Shown in pieces: positions 46,617 to 57,903 of a stretch of 64,000 nucleotides of DNA. Numbering within the stretch: the stretch's first letter is position 1; every line of letters starts with the position of its first letter. Location: contig NC_064657.1 of NCBI RefSeq assembly GCF_001723175.1, forward strand, positions 992,001 to 1,056,000, written 5' to 3'. The notes below the pieces were generated by a model. That model did no database searches. It was not told the origin of the DNA and worked only from the letters and a program-made list of their open reading frames with translations. The stretch comes from Penicillium oxalicum (Eukaryota; Ascomycota; Eurotiomycetes; Eurotiales; Aspergillaceae). The position numbers and the translations under genes are program-made.

Positions 46617-48247
46617 GTCAAAGCAGACGAGATACGAGTCGGACAACGTGTAACCTCGCATCAGGGACAATCACGGTTATCTAAATATTATCCTGCTCAG
46701 ATGGCATTGGTCAACCGGGCTCAATCTAAATTGGCCTATGATTTGATTTTCACGCAAGAGCGGTTATTTTCTCGTCTCAACTTTTCTTTTCCTCTTAATT
46801 TGTTGGTGTACCCCGGTTTTGGACAGGATATCATACTTGGCGTTCTGTCTCTTGGTTCATCTTGTGATACTTTTGCTCTTTCTTTACTATTTCATCTTTC
46901 TTGTCATCTCTTAATATCCACCTCTTGACGAGCGCTGTTCTCTGGACCGGATCACCTTTCCTTCTCACTCTCTACTTTTATTTTTTTTTCTCCTAATTTT
47001 TGTCTCTCTCGTTCCTTTTTCTCAACCCCACGACGTGTCCGAATACTAAAATCATAGTGAGACGTGTAAGAATGCTAATGCGAAATCATTCATCCATCCA
47101 TTTTGAACTGAGTCGGGTCTCGATACCTCTACTAGACCTATCTCATATCATTAAACGCCATAAGTCTTAGGCACCTACCTCGTTCCATCGGAGAAGAAGG
47201 GGTAATAACATACCGTAGCAGCAGTACTTGCATCAGCTCCCCAAAAGTGAAAAATTTCAAGAATTCTCCATGACGAGCACTATAGAACAAACTACTAGAA
47301 CTACTACTACAACTACTATTACTTTACCAATCATATGCCAATCAAAATCAAGGAGGAAAAAAAAAACATCAAAAAAGAGATAAGCGTATTGAATCAAAGG
47401 AAAGCCGAGCCATTTTGAGAAATCAATCCATGAAAATAATATTCTTTTAATAAGAAATCAGAAAATAAGAGAACGGACGAAATAATAGAAAAAGAAAAAG
47501 AAAAACCCAAAACCAAAACTAAAAAAAAACGGGGTATCGGTTCAGTCAGACTTGATGAAAAGACAAGATGAGCCGAGTGCTGCCCGTTCATTCAGAAAGA
47601 TAAAAAAAGAATCAAACACCAAAACACCCAGCAGGGGAAAACTCCACCAACTGTCATCAATGTGATGATATCTTTGAAAAAAACACCAAAAAATCCAGCA
47701 TATGCATCTGAAGAGAGCAAAAACCCTTGCCTCACTTGAAGTACGGACGCGCAACGCAATGCCAATCTAAAGCCAGGAAGAACGCGGGAAAAAAAATAAG
47801 AATGAAAAGAGCAAAGTGCGAGTGACGGGGAGAAGGAACCACGGGTTCGCATCCGTTGACCAAAGAAGAAAAATGGAGAACATAAACTTCCCAAAGAGAA
47901 ATCAGATAGAATATGGAAACGAGAAAAAGAAAACAGCCAGGATATGATGAGTCTTAAAAGTCGTGTGATCGTTAAAGCGAAAAACCAGAACAGAAAGGGA
48001 AAAAATAGTAAAAAGAAGGGGGACAATATTAATAACAGGGAAAGTTGTCGAGTGAGACAAAGGAGTGGTCGACAAATTGTCGACCAAGTCAAAAGGATGA
48101 CATAGTCGGAGAGAAGGGTCATTCGAGCGAGCTTCTCATCGGCGGTGTGAGGGTATTGCTTTTTTGTTCTTTTCCGATTGGATCCAGAATCAGAACACTT
48201 CATGTCTTTGCGGGCGAGGAGAATTTCAGAAAGACTCTGAATGACAG
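46617..48247. other. Intergenic between convergent genes, T/A-rich
   Basis: Contains an (ACT)n stretch near 47285-47325 and long A-rich tracts on the plus strand. A 219-codon minus frame (47592-48251) is compositional and probably lies in the 3' UTR of the DUF2156 gene. Confidence 0.6.
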
Positions 48248-49933
48248 TCATGACGAGACCTGCGGAGTCTGTGTCCGATTCTCCTTCTCACTCCCCTCGT
48301 CACCATTCTTGTTCGTAGTACACCGAGACATCCAGGATTTCATATCCGCAGTGAGAACCTTTTTCAGGCTGATATTCGCCATGTGAATCATCCCCAAGAA
48401 TTGCCGCGGACCCGGCATACCTCCCGGGAACACCAGATACAGCCCGCAGTCCTGCTCCGCATCGGGTCGGAACTTGTCATTGTATGCCTTTTTCCCTTGA
48501 ATCGGCAGTCTCTGGAATGTATGTCCGTACAAGGTCCGCGTGAGACGGGCCAAGGGTCGCGACATCCCCGTGACATCTTCCGGGACCAGAGCATGCGAAG
48601 GCTCGAATCCGAAACCCAAGTACGAAACTCCCGCACGGTGCAGCAAGGCCATGGTCGAGACAATGAGCAGATCACTGATGCCCTTTGGGGCGCCGGGAGC
48701 CGCAATGCAGGGGTCGACGTGGTAGCCTCCCTCGCCCAGACGGCGAAGGGCAGCGAACCCGTTGATTTTCCCATCAGGCCCGCGGCTGTAGATAAAGGTC
48801 ATCAGGGAAGGAAGGGCGAATGGGTCGTACACCGTGATGAAGGCTTGCGGCCCCCCCGAGGCATTTCGTTCTGCGCGCCACGAGTCGTAGATCCTCACCA
48901 GCTCTGTTTGTAGCTGGGCATCAGTCCCATGCACAGCAGGCGCATACACCCCCAATCGAACCCCCCCCTTGTCGGGATTGAGGAGCTGACGGTTTTGAAC
49001 AGCGATGCGTTTCCCACTGCGCTCCATGAGAACCTCATTGGTCTGCGGATTCAGAACACGCTCGGTTCCGAAACGAATGGTGGTCCATCCCTGGGGTTGC
49101 GCAATCTCCTTGACAAAGGCGGCACTGGCTCCCATGAAAGCAATGCCCCATTTATGTTGGCGACGATAGACGGCGAAATCGGCCAGCAACGACAGGATCA
49201 TGCGCGGCTCGCAGAGAGGGTCACCTCCCACAATGGCCACTTTGTTGCGGACCTTGAACGAAAGGGCCCCGGTGCGGCTCTGATTGACAAAAAAGCGATA
49301 ACTGGGATCCAGAATCCCCATGTTGGCGACTCGGCCGTACTGCGCGGTCAGGCGCTGGATCGTGGTCATCGTGGCGAAGTCATCGAGACAGAAGACGGCA
49401 CCGGCCTCCCCGACCCGAGGAGGAGGACATTCATCTTCAAAGGACGATCGCGACTCGGAGGAGTCCGTGCTGGCTCGCTCGTCGCAAGGCTCTGATGGCG
49501 CGAGGGTCGATGCGGTGGAGATGTCGGTCTCTTGGGAGTGGAGGCCATCACTGGTACATGTGCGACTACTGCTGCCCCGCGAGCTTGGATACGAGGAGAG
49601 GGTGAAAGAAGCACTGAAGTCGTTGCGAAGATGATCAACCACTGATGCGCTGGATATGTGGATGCGAGTGGGGAGGTTTGAGGAGGCGGTGATGGTGTGC
49701 ATCTGATCCGCCAGCGCTTCTCCCAGTTCCTCCACCAGAGTCGTCTTCTTCTTGTCTTTGGTGGCGGGGGCATTGCCACCGATGTTCTTGCGACCTTTTC
49801 GCCCCCGAGCCTTCTTCTCAGGCGCCGGTGTGATGGAGATGGTGGGACGCATTTTCGATTTGAGTATGTCGTCGGAGGAAGTGTCGATTGCGGATGAGAG
49901 AGTGGGTTGTGAGGAGGGCAGGATGGAGGCCAT
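48248..49933 (-). CDS. Free-standing DUF2156 aminoacyl-tRNA transferase, candidate ergosteryl-glycine synthase
   Basis: One frame of 561 codons from the ATG at 49933; the frame extends upstream to 50029 through a hydrophobic leader that I consider non-coding. A disordered, Ser/Lys-rich N-terminus of about 175 residues is followed by the DUF2156 (MprF C-terminal-like, double GNAT) domain: VAIVGGDPLCEPRMILSLL, WGIAFMGAS, GWTTIRFGTE, then FALPSLMTFIYSRGPDGKING and SYLGFGFEPSHALV. DUF2156 enzymes transfer an amino acid from charged tRNA to a lipid. In Aspergillus one member fused to AspRS makes ergosteryl-aspartate, and a free-standing one makes ergosteryl-glycine. Absence of a tRNA-synthetase domain fits the latter. 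The specific substrate is inference. Confidence 0.8.
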   Translation of the reverse strand: MASILPSSQPTLSSAIDTSSDDILKSKMRPTISITPAPEKKARGRKGRKNIGGNAPATKDKKKTTLVEELGEALADQMHTITASSNLPTRIHISSASVVDHLRNDFSASFTLSSYPSSRGSSSRTCTSDGLHSQETDISTASTLAPSEPCDERASTDSSESRSSFEDECPPPRVGEAGAVFCLDDFATMTTIQRLTAQYGRVANMGILDPSYRFFVNQSRTGALSFKVRNKVAIVGGDPLCEPRMILSLLADFAVYRRQHKWGIAFMGASAAFVKEIAQPQGWTTIRFGTERVLNPQTNEVLMERSGKRIAVQNRQLLNPDKGGVRLGVYAPAVHGTDAQLQTELVRIYDSWRAERNASGGPQAFITVYDPFALPSLMTFIYSRGPDGKINGFAALRRLGEGGYHVDPCIAAPGAPKGISDLLIVSTMALLHRAGVSYLGFGFEPSHALVPEDVTGMSRPLARLTRTLYGHTFQRLPIQGKKAYNDKFRPDAEQDCGLYLVFPGGMPGPRQFLGMIHMANISLKKVLTADMKSWMSRCTTNKNGDEGSEKENRTQTPQVSS

Positions 49934-52900
49934 GATGGATGAGATCAAGTATGAAAGGCAAAAAGAAAAAAAAATCAAGATCAGAGTCACGAGTGACGAG
50001 GAGATGGTCACCGGAGAACCAAAGCACACAAGTCACGATGGGGTGTTGACCGACGGAGTCGACCCTGACTGGAAGGCAGGATGAACCGAATAAGTCAAAA
50101 AGAAAAAGAAAAGAATTGCGCTGGTAGAGTGTTTGGTGACCCCTGCAATGAATGCGTTGAATCTGGTTTGAGTGTGACTGCGAAAGTTGAATACGAGACG
50201 CTGAGTGCAGGAAGCTCGTGTTTTTAAAAAAGAGCAGAGCGCTGGAGCGCATGCCAATCAAAGTGTCCGACGCGAGGTAAATCCTGGAGCCTGAGAGCAT
50301 CACCACCTTTGCAACCCACCCTTTGAGACTTCCGAAACCCGGCCGGCACTCTGAAGGGGACTACTCTTTTTGGGTGACCGATTCTGAAAATAAATCAAAG
50401 CATGAAAGGGACCTTTGGTCTCCACCTTGCCTGGACCTCTCATCGGTCCTCATCGGTCTTCATCGCTGGGAACTCCCAATGCAAGGCCCAAAGGGAAGGC
50501 GCTGCAGAAATGATGCCGCACGGCCTCATTCCACCAGATTTACTTGATCTACTTCATCTTCACTTGTACAGACTGCGACTGGCCAGCAGTACTCGTAACT
50601 GATGACGGTTAGTCCCTCCTGAGTACCAGGACCCGACTGTGTAGTACGCAGTCGGTACTGAGCAGGTAGCAGAGACAAGGTCCAACTTCCACAGAACATC
50701 TCGTCGCCCAGCTCGTCAATTCCCATCCACCGAATTCCCGGAGCCAAAAGAACTGCAAAAAATAATAATCATAAAGACAGAGGGTCTGCAACGGTTGCCT
50801 GGTAGATCACGGCGTCATTCTGACCTCGTTTCCGGCCGGATCATGGACAGATTCTGGTCACACTCCATTCTCGAGAGACTCGATAGGAAGACCTTGGCCT
50901 CCGCCCGGGAAGCCGAATCCGCTAGGCAGAGATATTCTTCGAGGCTGACTGCAGAGCGGGTGTGGATCATGATCCCATTTCTCGCATGAAGGAATCACCT
51001 TCGACCCGACCCAAAGGCGGAGTGGCCCTGGTCCCCTCGTCAGCCAATGAGAAGGCTGGACAGAAGAGCGTTGGTGAAGCGATCGCTGCCCGGGGTTGAT
51101 CTGCAGGGTCAGGCCGATGTGGGGGGCTGAAGCTTCACTCTGCGTCTTTTGATTCTCTTCTTTCATTTTCTCTCTTTTTTTTTCAGAGAGATTTCCGAGT
51201 CGCTCTCTTTTCTCTCTACATGATGTCAGACAGAGTTCTTTGATCATGTCCGCGCATCCATAAATCGAGCAGAAACGATGTACATACGAGCACACATAGA
51301 CAATCTAGACATCCCCGCGGTATTCCTGTCATTTTCTGCGCCCCTGAGACGTCAATGTCAAGCTCGGTCCTGCCCGCAAGTGAATTCCAGGATCGACCCG
51401 GACACTCCGACCTCTTGACAAGTCAACATCTTCCTCATGGCTTCTGGGGAATCCGCTCCGACCCAGCAGGCCTGAAACCTCAACCCTGAAATGAAAATGC
51501 TGGTGCCTGCGGGCCCACTGCCGAGTTTTTCAGGCACCCATCCGACTGCCGCCCATCTGTCACGCCACAGAGCGAGTCAGGGACGTACACCTGTTCGAGG
51601 ATCCTTGATGTGTGTATGTGTATGAATCCGCTGTACTTCATCACGCAATCTGACTGATTGCAATTTTCCTCTTTACTTTCGTGGCTCCCCCCTTTTTGGT
51701 GTGGTATTTCTGGGGGGATTCCAGGGCCGATCACTGGCAATTTTTAAGATTCGGACAAGCCTCGTTAGTCCCGTCTTGGCAGTTTTTAAACTTTTTGCCG
51801 TTCCGAGGGCGATGGCCACCCGAGGTTGTTTACCGTGGAGATGTGCAGGGATAATGTGCAGTCTCAAAATGTAGATAACCGTTGAGAGGGGAGATGAACA
51901 AAAGAGAGTCCTTTAGAGATCGGTTGAACTTCAGCACACATTACACCCGGCCATCCACATCTGCTGGACCGGCAGCTAGTTAGGGCCAGACCATGCAACC
52001 TCCGGTAAAGCGTACAAGCGTCATGCCCCAACGAGACGCCCTAGAGCCATTCAGTCGGGGTTCAAGTCACATCCGTCACTACCTCAATGCCCCAGGACCG
52101 AGACTGCCTCTCTCTTCAAGGACAAGACCACCGGACATGCCGCGTGACTCTCCAGATTCTGACTTGCACCCTCGGCTTTTCTCGCCGCTGCTCGTGCGCT
52201 CGCCCAAGGCTCCCAACTCGCATGGGATGAGTATCGGCGAGAGGGCCATACGGTGTCCATGATCGTATTTGGTAGCGTGTCTCGTGACTCTCACTTGCAT
52301 GGCGCTGTAGACTAAAGGGAGGAGGTCTCAGTCTTCCCTCCGCTCACAGCGGTGATACAAGAACCTCCTCCCTTCGCTGTCCTGAAATCCCTCAAATCAC
52401 TCCTGTGATCGTAGACTGTTCAACATTCGATTGCTCAATTCCCGCATTTCCGTCCCCAGGGAGAACAAGGGGCGGAGCATGGATGCACTCGGTTCATGCC
52501 GCCGCAGGGGGCTTGCTGGCAAAAGTATCCACTTTCCGTCGCGCACCAGGTCCAGGCATCTCCATTCTCATCTAGCATGTTCAAACGGGTAAACGAGCGG
52601 ACCGAGCAGGGGCCATAAAAGGAAAAAGATGGAGTCCGACCTCTAGTCTCTCGTCCCATATAGCCTCCGTCAACGCCTCGTCCCCGAGCTCCCCCAGGTT
52701 GGTCGGCGACCCACCCCCTGCATCGTCTGGATTGTGACACTCACCGAGGCATTGATGAGTTCAATAGCGCACAAATGCTTGGCCTACGCCAAGCTCATGG
52801 GATTTCGGACCAAAGTCGGCATTCATGCCCCGCCAGGCATCCGGGGGAAGAAAACCGATCGTCCTTGGAAATTGAAGAAAATCATCGCCTTCCCTTGCCG

Positions 52901-54440
52901 AGTGGAATATTGATAACTTCACGAGCGACTTTTTCCAAGAGTGCAGCCCTTTCAGTTTGTTTGCTCAAGTGATGAAGATGCTTGGCCGCCCGAGTATCTA
53001 CCTCTCTCTCTGCCTCAATAACCCACCTTGATTGCTCAAACCAAGTCGCGTCTGGTATCGCCGGCAGATCGAATCCATGGCCTCTCCCTACTCAGTCTAC
53101 CCCCCGCTCGAAAACCTCAGCCACATACCGCCAGTAGGTATTGCCACAACTCACTCTTTGACAAACTAAACGATGGGTCGACCAGTCAACTCTGACTCCA
53201 CTGCCATCTCACCTTCTTGTGTAGTTCAGAAGCGCCCAAAGAAAGTCAATCTCGGACCCGCCAGGCCAGTACATGGGGTCTCTGCATTCGGCGGGAATAT
53301 GTCCTGTCAGCGGCTGCCAAGCTGATGGTTGCCTAAATGCTCGGAACGGAACCGCCGCTCCCACGAATTCCCCCAGCCCATCCAAAATCGACAGAGTCTT
53401 TGACGTAGACACCACGACACTAAGCTCAAGTCCAAGGGTCCAGCGGCCACAAGTCAAGAGCCAACAGGAATGGTCGTCCATCCTCGTCCGGGTGTGCGAA
53501 AAAGGCTGCCTAAATCTCATCCCCGCCAAACCACCACCACAGAGATATTGGAGAGACTGCCCGGGGCGATTCGGGATGGCTTGGCGCTAGCTCGGGCGCC
53601 ACTGAAGGTTGGAACATAACCCTTGTAGGGCATGTCTTCTGCGAGATGGATGGAGAAATAACCGAAGACATGCGATTTGTCGGAAATGGGGGTCTTGAAT
53701 CGTAAAGCTTGTCGGCCGGTTGATGCAGACCAAATCATCAATTCCGAGCAAGTGATGCCAGATTGACGTGTTTTCCATCCACTCTGAGCCCACCCAATCC
53801 AATCCCCTCACAGGCAGACTCGGACCGTGAAAGAATGGTGGCAGTGAGAAAGCACTGAGTGATCCCAGAAGGAGATGACTTGGGTCATCGGCCAGTGTCA
53901 TACATCTAGACAGCAAAAGCTGTAGAAAATGAGTGTCTCGTGGGAGACAGTACACCAGTACGCAGAGCAGAGAGGATTTCAAGGTTGACTTTGAGTCTTC
54001 AATTGGACTCTTCGGTTGGCAGTCAAGGCGTACACTTACCCCCAGTGGCACATCACCTTCTCCGGGTCGATCTGGGTATGGTTCATCCCACCTCAGAAGG
54101 TCTTCACCGAGGGCATATTGCCAACAACAGCTCAATTATGCTCACGCTCACAGAGTTTGATATGGCTGAGTGCAGGGTGAGTCAATCTGCAGTGATACAA
54201 AAGAGCTCACCGGCAGGAAAGAAAAAGGGACAGAATTTGATTGTTTCCCTAACTAAGTACATTTGACGGATCTTGCCATGGGCATCATCTGTCGTGTTCA
54301 GGGGCGCGGAAGAATTCCAACTGACGAAACATCAGACAGGGGAGAAAGAAGTCAAAAAAGAGGCTTGTGCATCAGCTTCTAGCCCGAGAGATCAAAATAA
54401 GCTTCATCCACCCCAGCTGCTGACACTCGATGCTGTACTT
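49934..54440. other. Gene-poor region, 4.5 kb
   Basis: No frame here has a recognisable domain, signal peptide or convincing splice partners. Longest frames are 50858-51295 (-), 51993-52262 (+) and 53587-54135 (-). The first 350 bases are the DUF2156 promoter, with pyrimidine tracts on its sense strand. No terminal repeats or transposase remnants noted. Confidence 0.55.
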
Positions 54441-56733
54441 GAGTTTGTCCTGACACAAGCACTGTAAACAGTGAGGTGATGCCTGTCCAAATAACTATGC
54501 AAGGAGTGCCAGATTGAGAATTTGAAAATGAAAAAGTGCGTTCAGCCCTAGGGGATGACTTCAAGGCACAAGTGAACCAGAAGCTTTGAACGACATGTCC
54601 ATATGACCGTCTCAATGGATTTGTCCTGACGGGCAAACGGCTGTTTGCGTGACATCTGTTCAGAGAAGACAGCAAAAATTTGGAAAGTCGATGATGGGAA
54701 GAATAGAGTAGGAAGATCGAGGAAAAATGCCGCGGGGAAGGTCGACGTCGGAGGGATACTCGATACTGATCTCAGTGAATTTGTCCTGACGCGTGGAGCG
54801 ACGTCCATGCGATGCCTGTTCAAAGAGAAAAGCAACGAATATATCATATCGTAGAGAAACGTGGCATCAAAAACTCGAAAGTGCGTAACCGGAAGCGAAG
54901 GGACGAGAAATCATTGCCCACATGCCCAAATCCTGTCTCGATGAATTTGTCCTGACGCATAGAATGATATCCACACGATGCCTGTTCGAAGAGAAAGAAA
55001 GGGGCGTATGGTGTCGAAGTGAATTGTGACGCGAGCGAGATTAATGTTGGAGACGGAAAACGGGAAGGTTACGGTGGTTGTCAATATACCCCATACCTAT
55101 CTCAATGAATTTGTCCTGGCGCAGAGAATGATATCCAAGCGCTGCCTGTTCAAAGAGAGGAGCTAAGAGAATTGGAGGAGAATTGAAATCACAAGGGAAA
55201 TGGGTATGCTTTGGGAACTCTGAATCTTCATCGCTGGATTTGTCCTGACACGCAGATTATGGTAGTCTCGTGACGCCTGTCCAAGGTAGAAATTCAAAAG
55301 CCCAATGGTTGACACTGAAGTCGGAGTTGATGCGCAGATTTTGGTGGTGCTGATGCTCGATGCTTCATTTGGATTTGTCCTGACACGTAGCCTCAGTAGC
55401 AACGTGATGCCTGTCCAAAGGAATATGCAAGAAGCGCCAGACTTAAAAGTTTGTTCAAAAAATTGCGCTCAGCCTGAAGGCATGAGTAAAGTGCTCGATA
55501 GGCCAAAAAAGGGCCGAGCGACATGTCACCAGAAAAATGGCCATAATCTTTGCATTTTTTCTGACACGTAAAGTTCGATGATTACTTTATGCCTGTTCAA
55601 AAAGAAAAGAAAGTTGTAGACGGTCGAGGTGCGTGACAGAAGCGTGAAAAATAGAGCGGATGTTCGAATTTGGTTGCCGGAATATCGAATGCCCCTCTCG
55701 ATGAATTTGTCCTGACGCGTAGACTCACGTCTACACGACGCCTGTTCAAAGAGAGAGGCATGTGATATGGATGTCGTGGAAAATTCAGGCGATAGCGAAG
55801 AACGAGATGAGGGTGGGAAGCAGAATCGTTGTTGGAAGGTGGTGGTCGGAATACCAAATGCTTTTTTCAATGAATTTGTCCTGACGCGTGAATTTTCATC
55901 CACGCGATGCCTGTTCAAGGAGGAAAGCAGCTGGTATGGGTGTCGCGGATAATCAAGACGGCGGTGGTGGGCGATACGAGAACGAGAAAAAACGAAACGA
56001 GTATTCGTTGTTGAAGTTCGAAATAACATGTGCTCTTCTCAATGAATTTGTCCTGACGCGTGAATTTTCATCCACACGACGCCTGTTCAAGAAGAAGAGC
56101 AAAGATTGTCGATACCAAAGGAGTCGAGAGAAGGGGCCTAAGGAGCGAAGCGATGCGAAAAAAGAAAAAACAAACGGTGGTTGAGAGCGGTCGATGAGCC
56201 CAACTTCTGTCCTGATGAATTTGTCCTGACACACAATGTTACTTGTATGATGCCTGTTCAACAAGACAATCGAAGGGCGTTGATGTCGTGAGTGGGAGAA
56301 GAAAAAGCGATTGTAGAAGCGATGCGGAAATCGAGAGCAACGGACGGTGGTTGATAGTGGTCGGTACACCCAGTGTCTATCTTAATGAATTTGTCCTGGC
56401 ACACAATGTTACTTGTGTGATGCCTGTTCAAAAAGAAGAGCGGAGGGTGTCGATGTCGTGGAGAAGGAGCGAGATAATGATCGTAGAGGCGAAGCGAGAT
56501 TTAATGCGAGAAGAACGGACGGTGGTTGAAAGTGGCCGATACACCCAATGTTTTTCTCAATGAATTTGTCCTGACACACAATGTTCATTGCGTGATGCCT
56601 GTTCAATGAGGAAACAGAGGGCATAGTTGTCGAAAAGGATGCAGTGGCTGCTGGTCGTCAATCCACCCTGTCTGTCTCGATGAATTTGTCCTGACGCACA
56701 AATGGGTATTTGCACGATGCCTGTTCAAAGAGA
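54441..56733. repeat. Array of about 15 stem-loop cassettes, roughly 165-base spacing
   Basis: Copies begin near 54441, 54615, 54775, 54941, 55105, 55234, 55371, 55551, 55701, 55869, 56041, 56213, 56384, 56559 and 56679. Each has a left flank close to GAATTTGTCCTGAC, a variable 17-24-base centre, and a right flank close to GATGCCTGTTCAAAGAG (plus strand). The centre is usually an inverted repeat whose arms differ between copies: CACTGT/ACAGTG (copy 1), GCAAAC/GTTTGC (2), GTAGAC/GTCTAC (9), CGCGT/ACGCG (10), CACACAA/TTGTGTG (13), CAAAT/ATTTG (15). Copy 8 has lost part of the left flank. Intervening stretches of 80-130 bases are purine-rich on plus, and some share TGGGTGTA-like text. Minus-strand reading frames through the units are not conserved. 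Function unknown. Confidence 0.85.
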
Positions 56734-56817
56734 CGAGCAGAGAGGAAGACACGAAAGAACAAAAAACAAGATGCAAAAAAACAGAGCAAAAAAAAAACAA
56801 AACAAAACAAAAGAAAA

Positions 56818-57001
56818 CGGCGTTGCTTGACAGAAACTGGAAACCAGTCTGACAAGCGTGGGTTTCTGATAGAGGGAAAGCGGAGTTGTCTGACAGGGAC
56901 TGGAGGCCAGTTTGACAGGCGTAGGTTTCTGAGAAAAGGGGAAAGCGGAGTTGTCTGAAAGGGACTGGCGGCCAGTTTGACAGACGTGGGTTTCTGATAA
57001 G
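56818..57001. repeat. Three tandem repeats of about 62 bases with a small hairpin
   Basis: Three adjacent units share GTTGTCTGACAGGGACTGG, a loop, CCAGTTTGACAG and GTGGGTTTCTGA. The centre is ACTGGAAACCAGT, ACTGGAGGCCAGT and ACTGGCGGCCAGT, so ACTGG/CCAGT arms are constant and the loop varies. Adjacent to the stem-loop array and probably part of the same locus. Confidence 0.85.
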
Positions 57002-57445
57002 AAGACAACATTGATCGGAAGCCGATATGCTGTGGAAGAAGGGTGAAAGTGACGCAAGACCATGATTGTCCATCAACTTGTCAAGCGTGGGGAGTCTTTT
57101 GTAAAAGTACCTAATGGTCAAATCGTGTTGAGCATGTGTTATGTGTATGAGTGACTTACCACAATATAGTTGGTAGATAGAGGTTGGCAGATGTGACACA
57201 GGTCTAACACTTGTTAACATATCGATGATGTAACAAGTCATGAAGGATGATGATGAAGGATTATGGATGGTGATGATGGATGGTGATGATGGATGGTGAT
57301 GATGGATGGTGATGATGGATGGTGATGATGGATGTTGATGATGGATGTTGATGATGGATGTTGATGATGAAGAGTGATCAAGTATCATGAAGACATACCT
57401 CATTGTAGAGAGTGGAAGTTGGTTTTGATTGTGAAAAGAGAGATG
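57001..57445 (-). ncRNA. Predicted 5' end of a spliced minus-strand transcript entering the hairpin array
   Basis: Downstream of a TATA box on the minus strand, a pyrimidine-rich tract leads to an ATG at 57403 followed directly by a strong donor (AG then GTATGT, 57398). An acceptor, GTTAACAAGTGTTAG, lies near 57208. A second donor GTAAGT (about 57160) pairs with the acceptor GACCATTAG near 57113. Joined, the frame gives only 28 codons before a stop, so I favour a non-coding or short-peptide transcript running towards 54.4 kb. On this strand each array cassette is preceded by pyrimidines and TTGAACAG, which also resembles an acceptor. No transcript evidence is available. Confidence 0.35.
57254..57372. 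repeat. 13-base microsatellite (GGATGGTGATGAT)n
   Basis: About eight near-perfect copies; the last ones read GGATGTTGATGAT. The period is not a multiple of three, so it shifts frame at each copy and is unlikely to be coding. Confidence 0.9.
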
Positions 57446-57488
57446 AAAAAGAGAAAAAGAAAAGGAGGGGAGCTGGGAAATTAGGGGA

Positions 57489-57496
57489 TATTTATA
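57489..57496 (-). promoter_or_regulatory. TATA box, minus strand
   Basis: TATAAATA on the minus strand (within GGGTATAAATATCCCC) is followed by a long CT tract and then CACAATCAAAACC, the usual layout of a strong fungal core promoter. Confidence 0.45.
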
Positions 57497-57618
57497 CCCT
57501 CCAAATGGCACTAGTGAGATGCGCTCCTTCCTCAGTTGAAGTTTGCGTGTCGCTTCACTTGATAGGTTTGTTAGCGAGAGAGTTTCGCGCTCCTGCCTAC
57601 TCAGAATGTTTGCTTCAC

Positions 57619-57881
57619 AAGATCAGAAACGTGATTCTACCCGCAAACAGGGTCAGCGATTGGTCCTCTTCCCTGGCGAGATCAGGGAGGTGATCCCTCT
57701 AAGTGAGACCAGTCAAACAATTCCATTCGTAAGTGAGATCAGCGACGTGATCTCACGGACAAGCGAGATAGGGCAAATGATCCTATCTACAAACAAGCAC
57801 GAGCAGGTAATCCGATCTCACGGCCAAGCGAGATGAGCCAGGTTATTGTATCTATAGGCAGTATTAGGAACGTAATCTCAC
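57619..57881. repeat. About nine tandem 30-base hairpin units
   Basis: Units follow the pattern AAGCGAGATCAGCGACGTGATCTC plus a short spacer (often ACGGACAAGC). The arms vary but pair: GTGAGATCA/TGATCTCAC (57733-57756), AGATAGG/CCTATCT (57766-57788), GATCA/TGATC (about 57680). Outer units are more diverged. This family differs in sequence from the 165-base cassettes yet shares the variable-arm hairpin design. Confidence 0.75.
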
Positions 57882-57903
57882 ATGAAGGGCCAGGTAGTGA
57901 GAC

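Noticed and set aside
47592..48251. 219-codon minus-strand frame rich in Phe, Leu and Ser
   Set aside because: Composition follows the T-rich 3' flank of the DUF2156 gene; no domain, poor start and overlap with that gene's stop.
53587..54135. 182-codon minus-strand frame
   Set aside because: No domain or conserved pattern; low-quality composition for a real protein.
55526..56369. Minus-strand frames with repeated NRHRVDENSRVRTNSL-like peptides
   Set aside because: The peptide repeat only mirrors the DNA repeat; frame changes between cassettes and spacers contain stops, so protein coding is not conserved.
54441..56733. CRISPR array
   Set aside because: Repeat core about 50 bases with variable centre, spacing of 120-180 bases, eukaryotic context and no cas genes.
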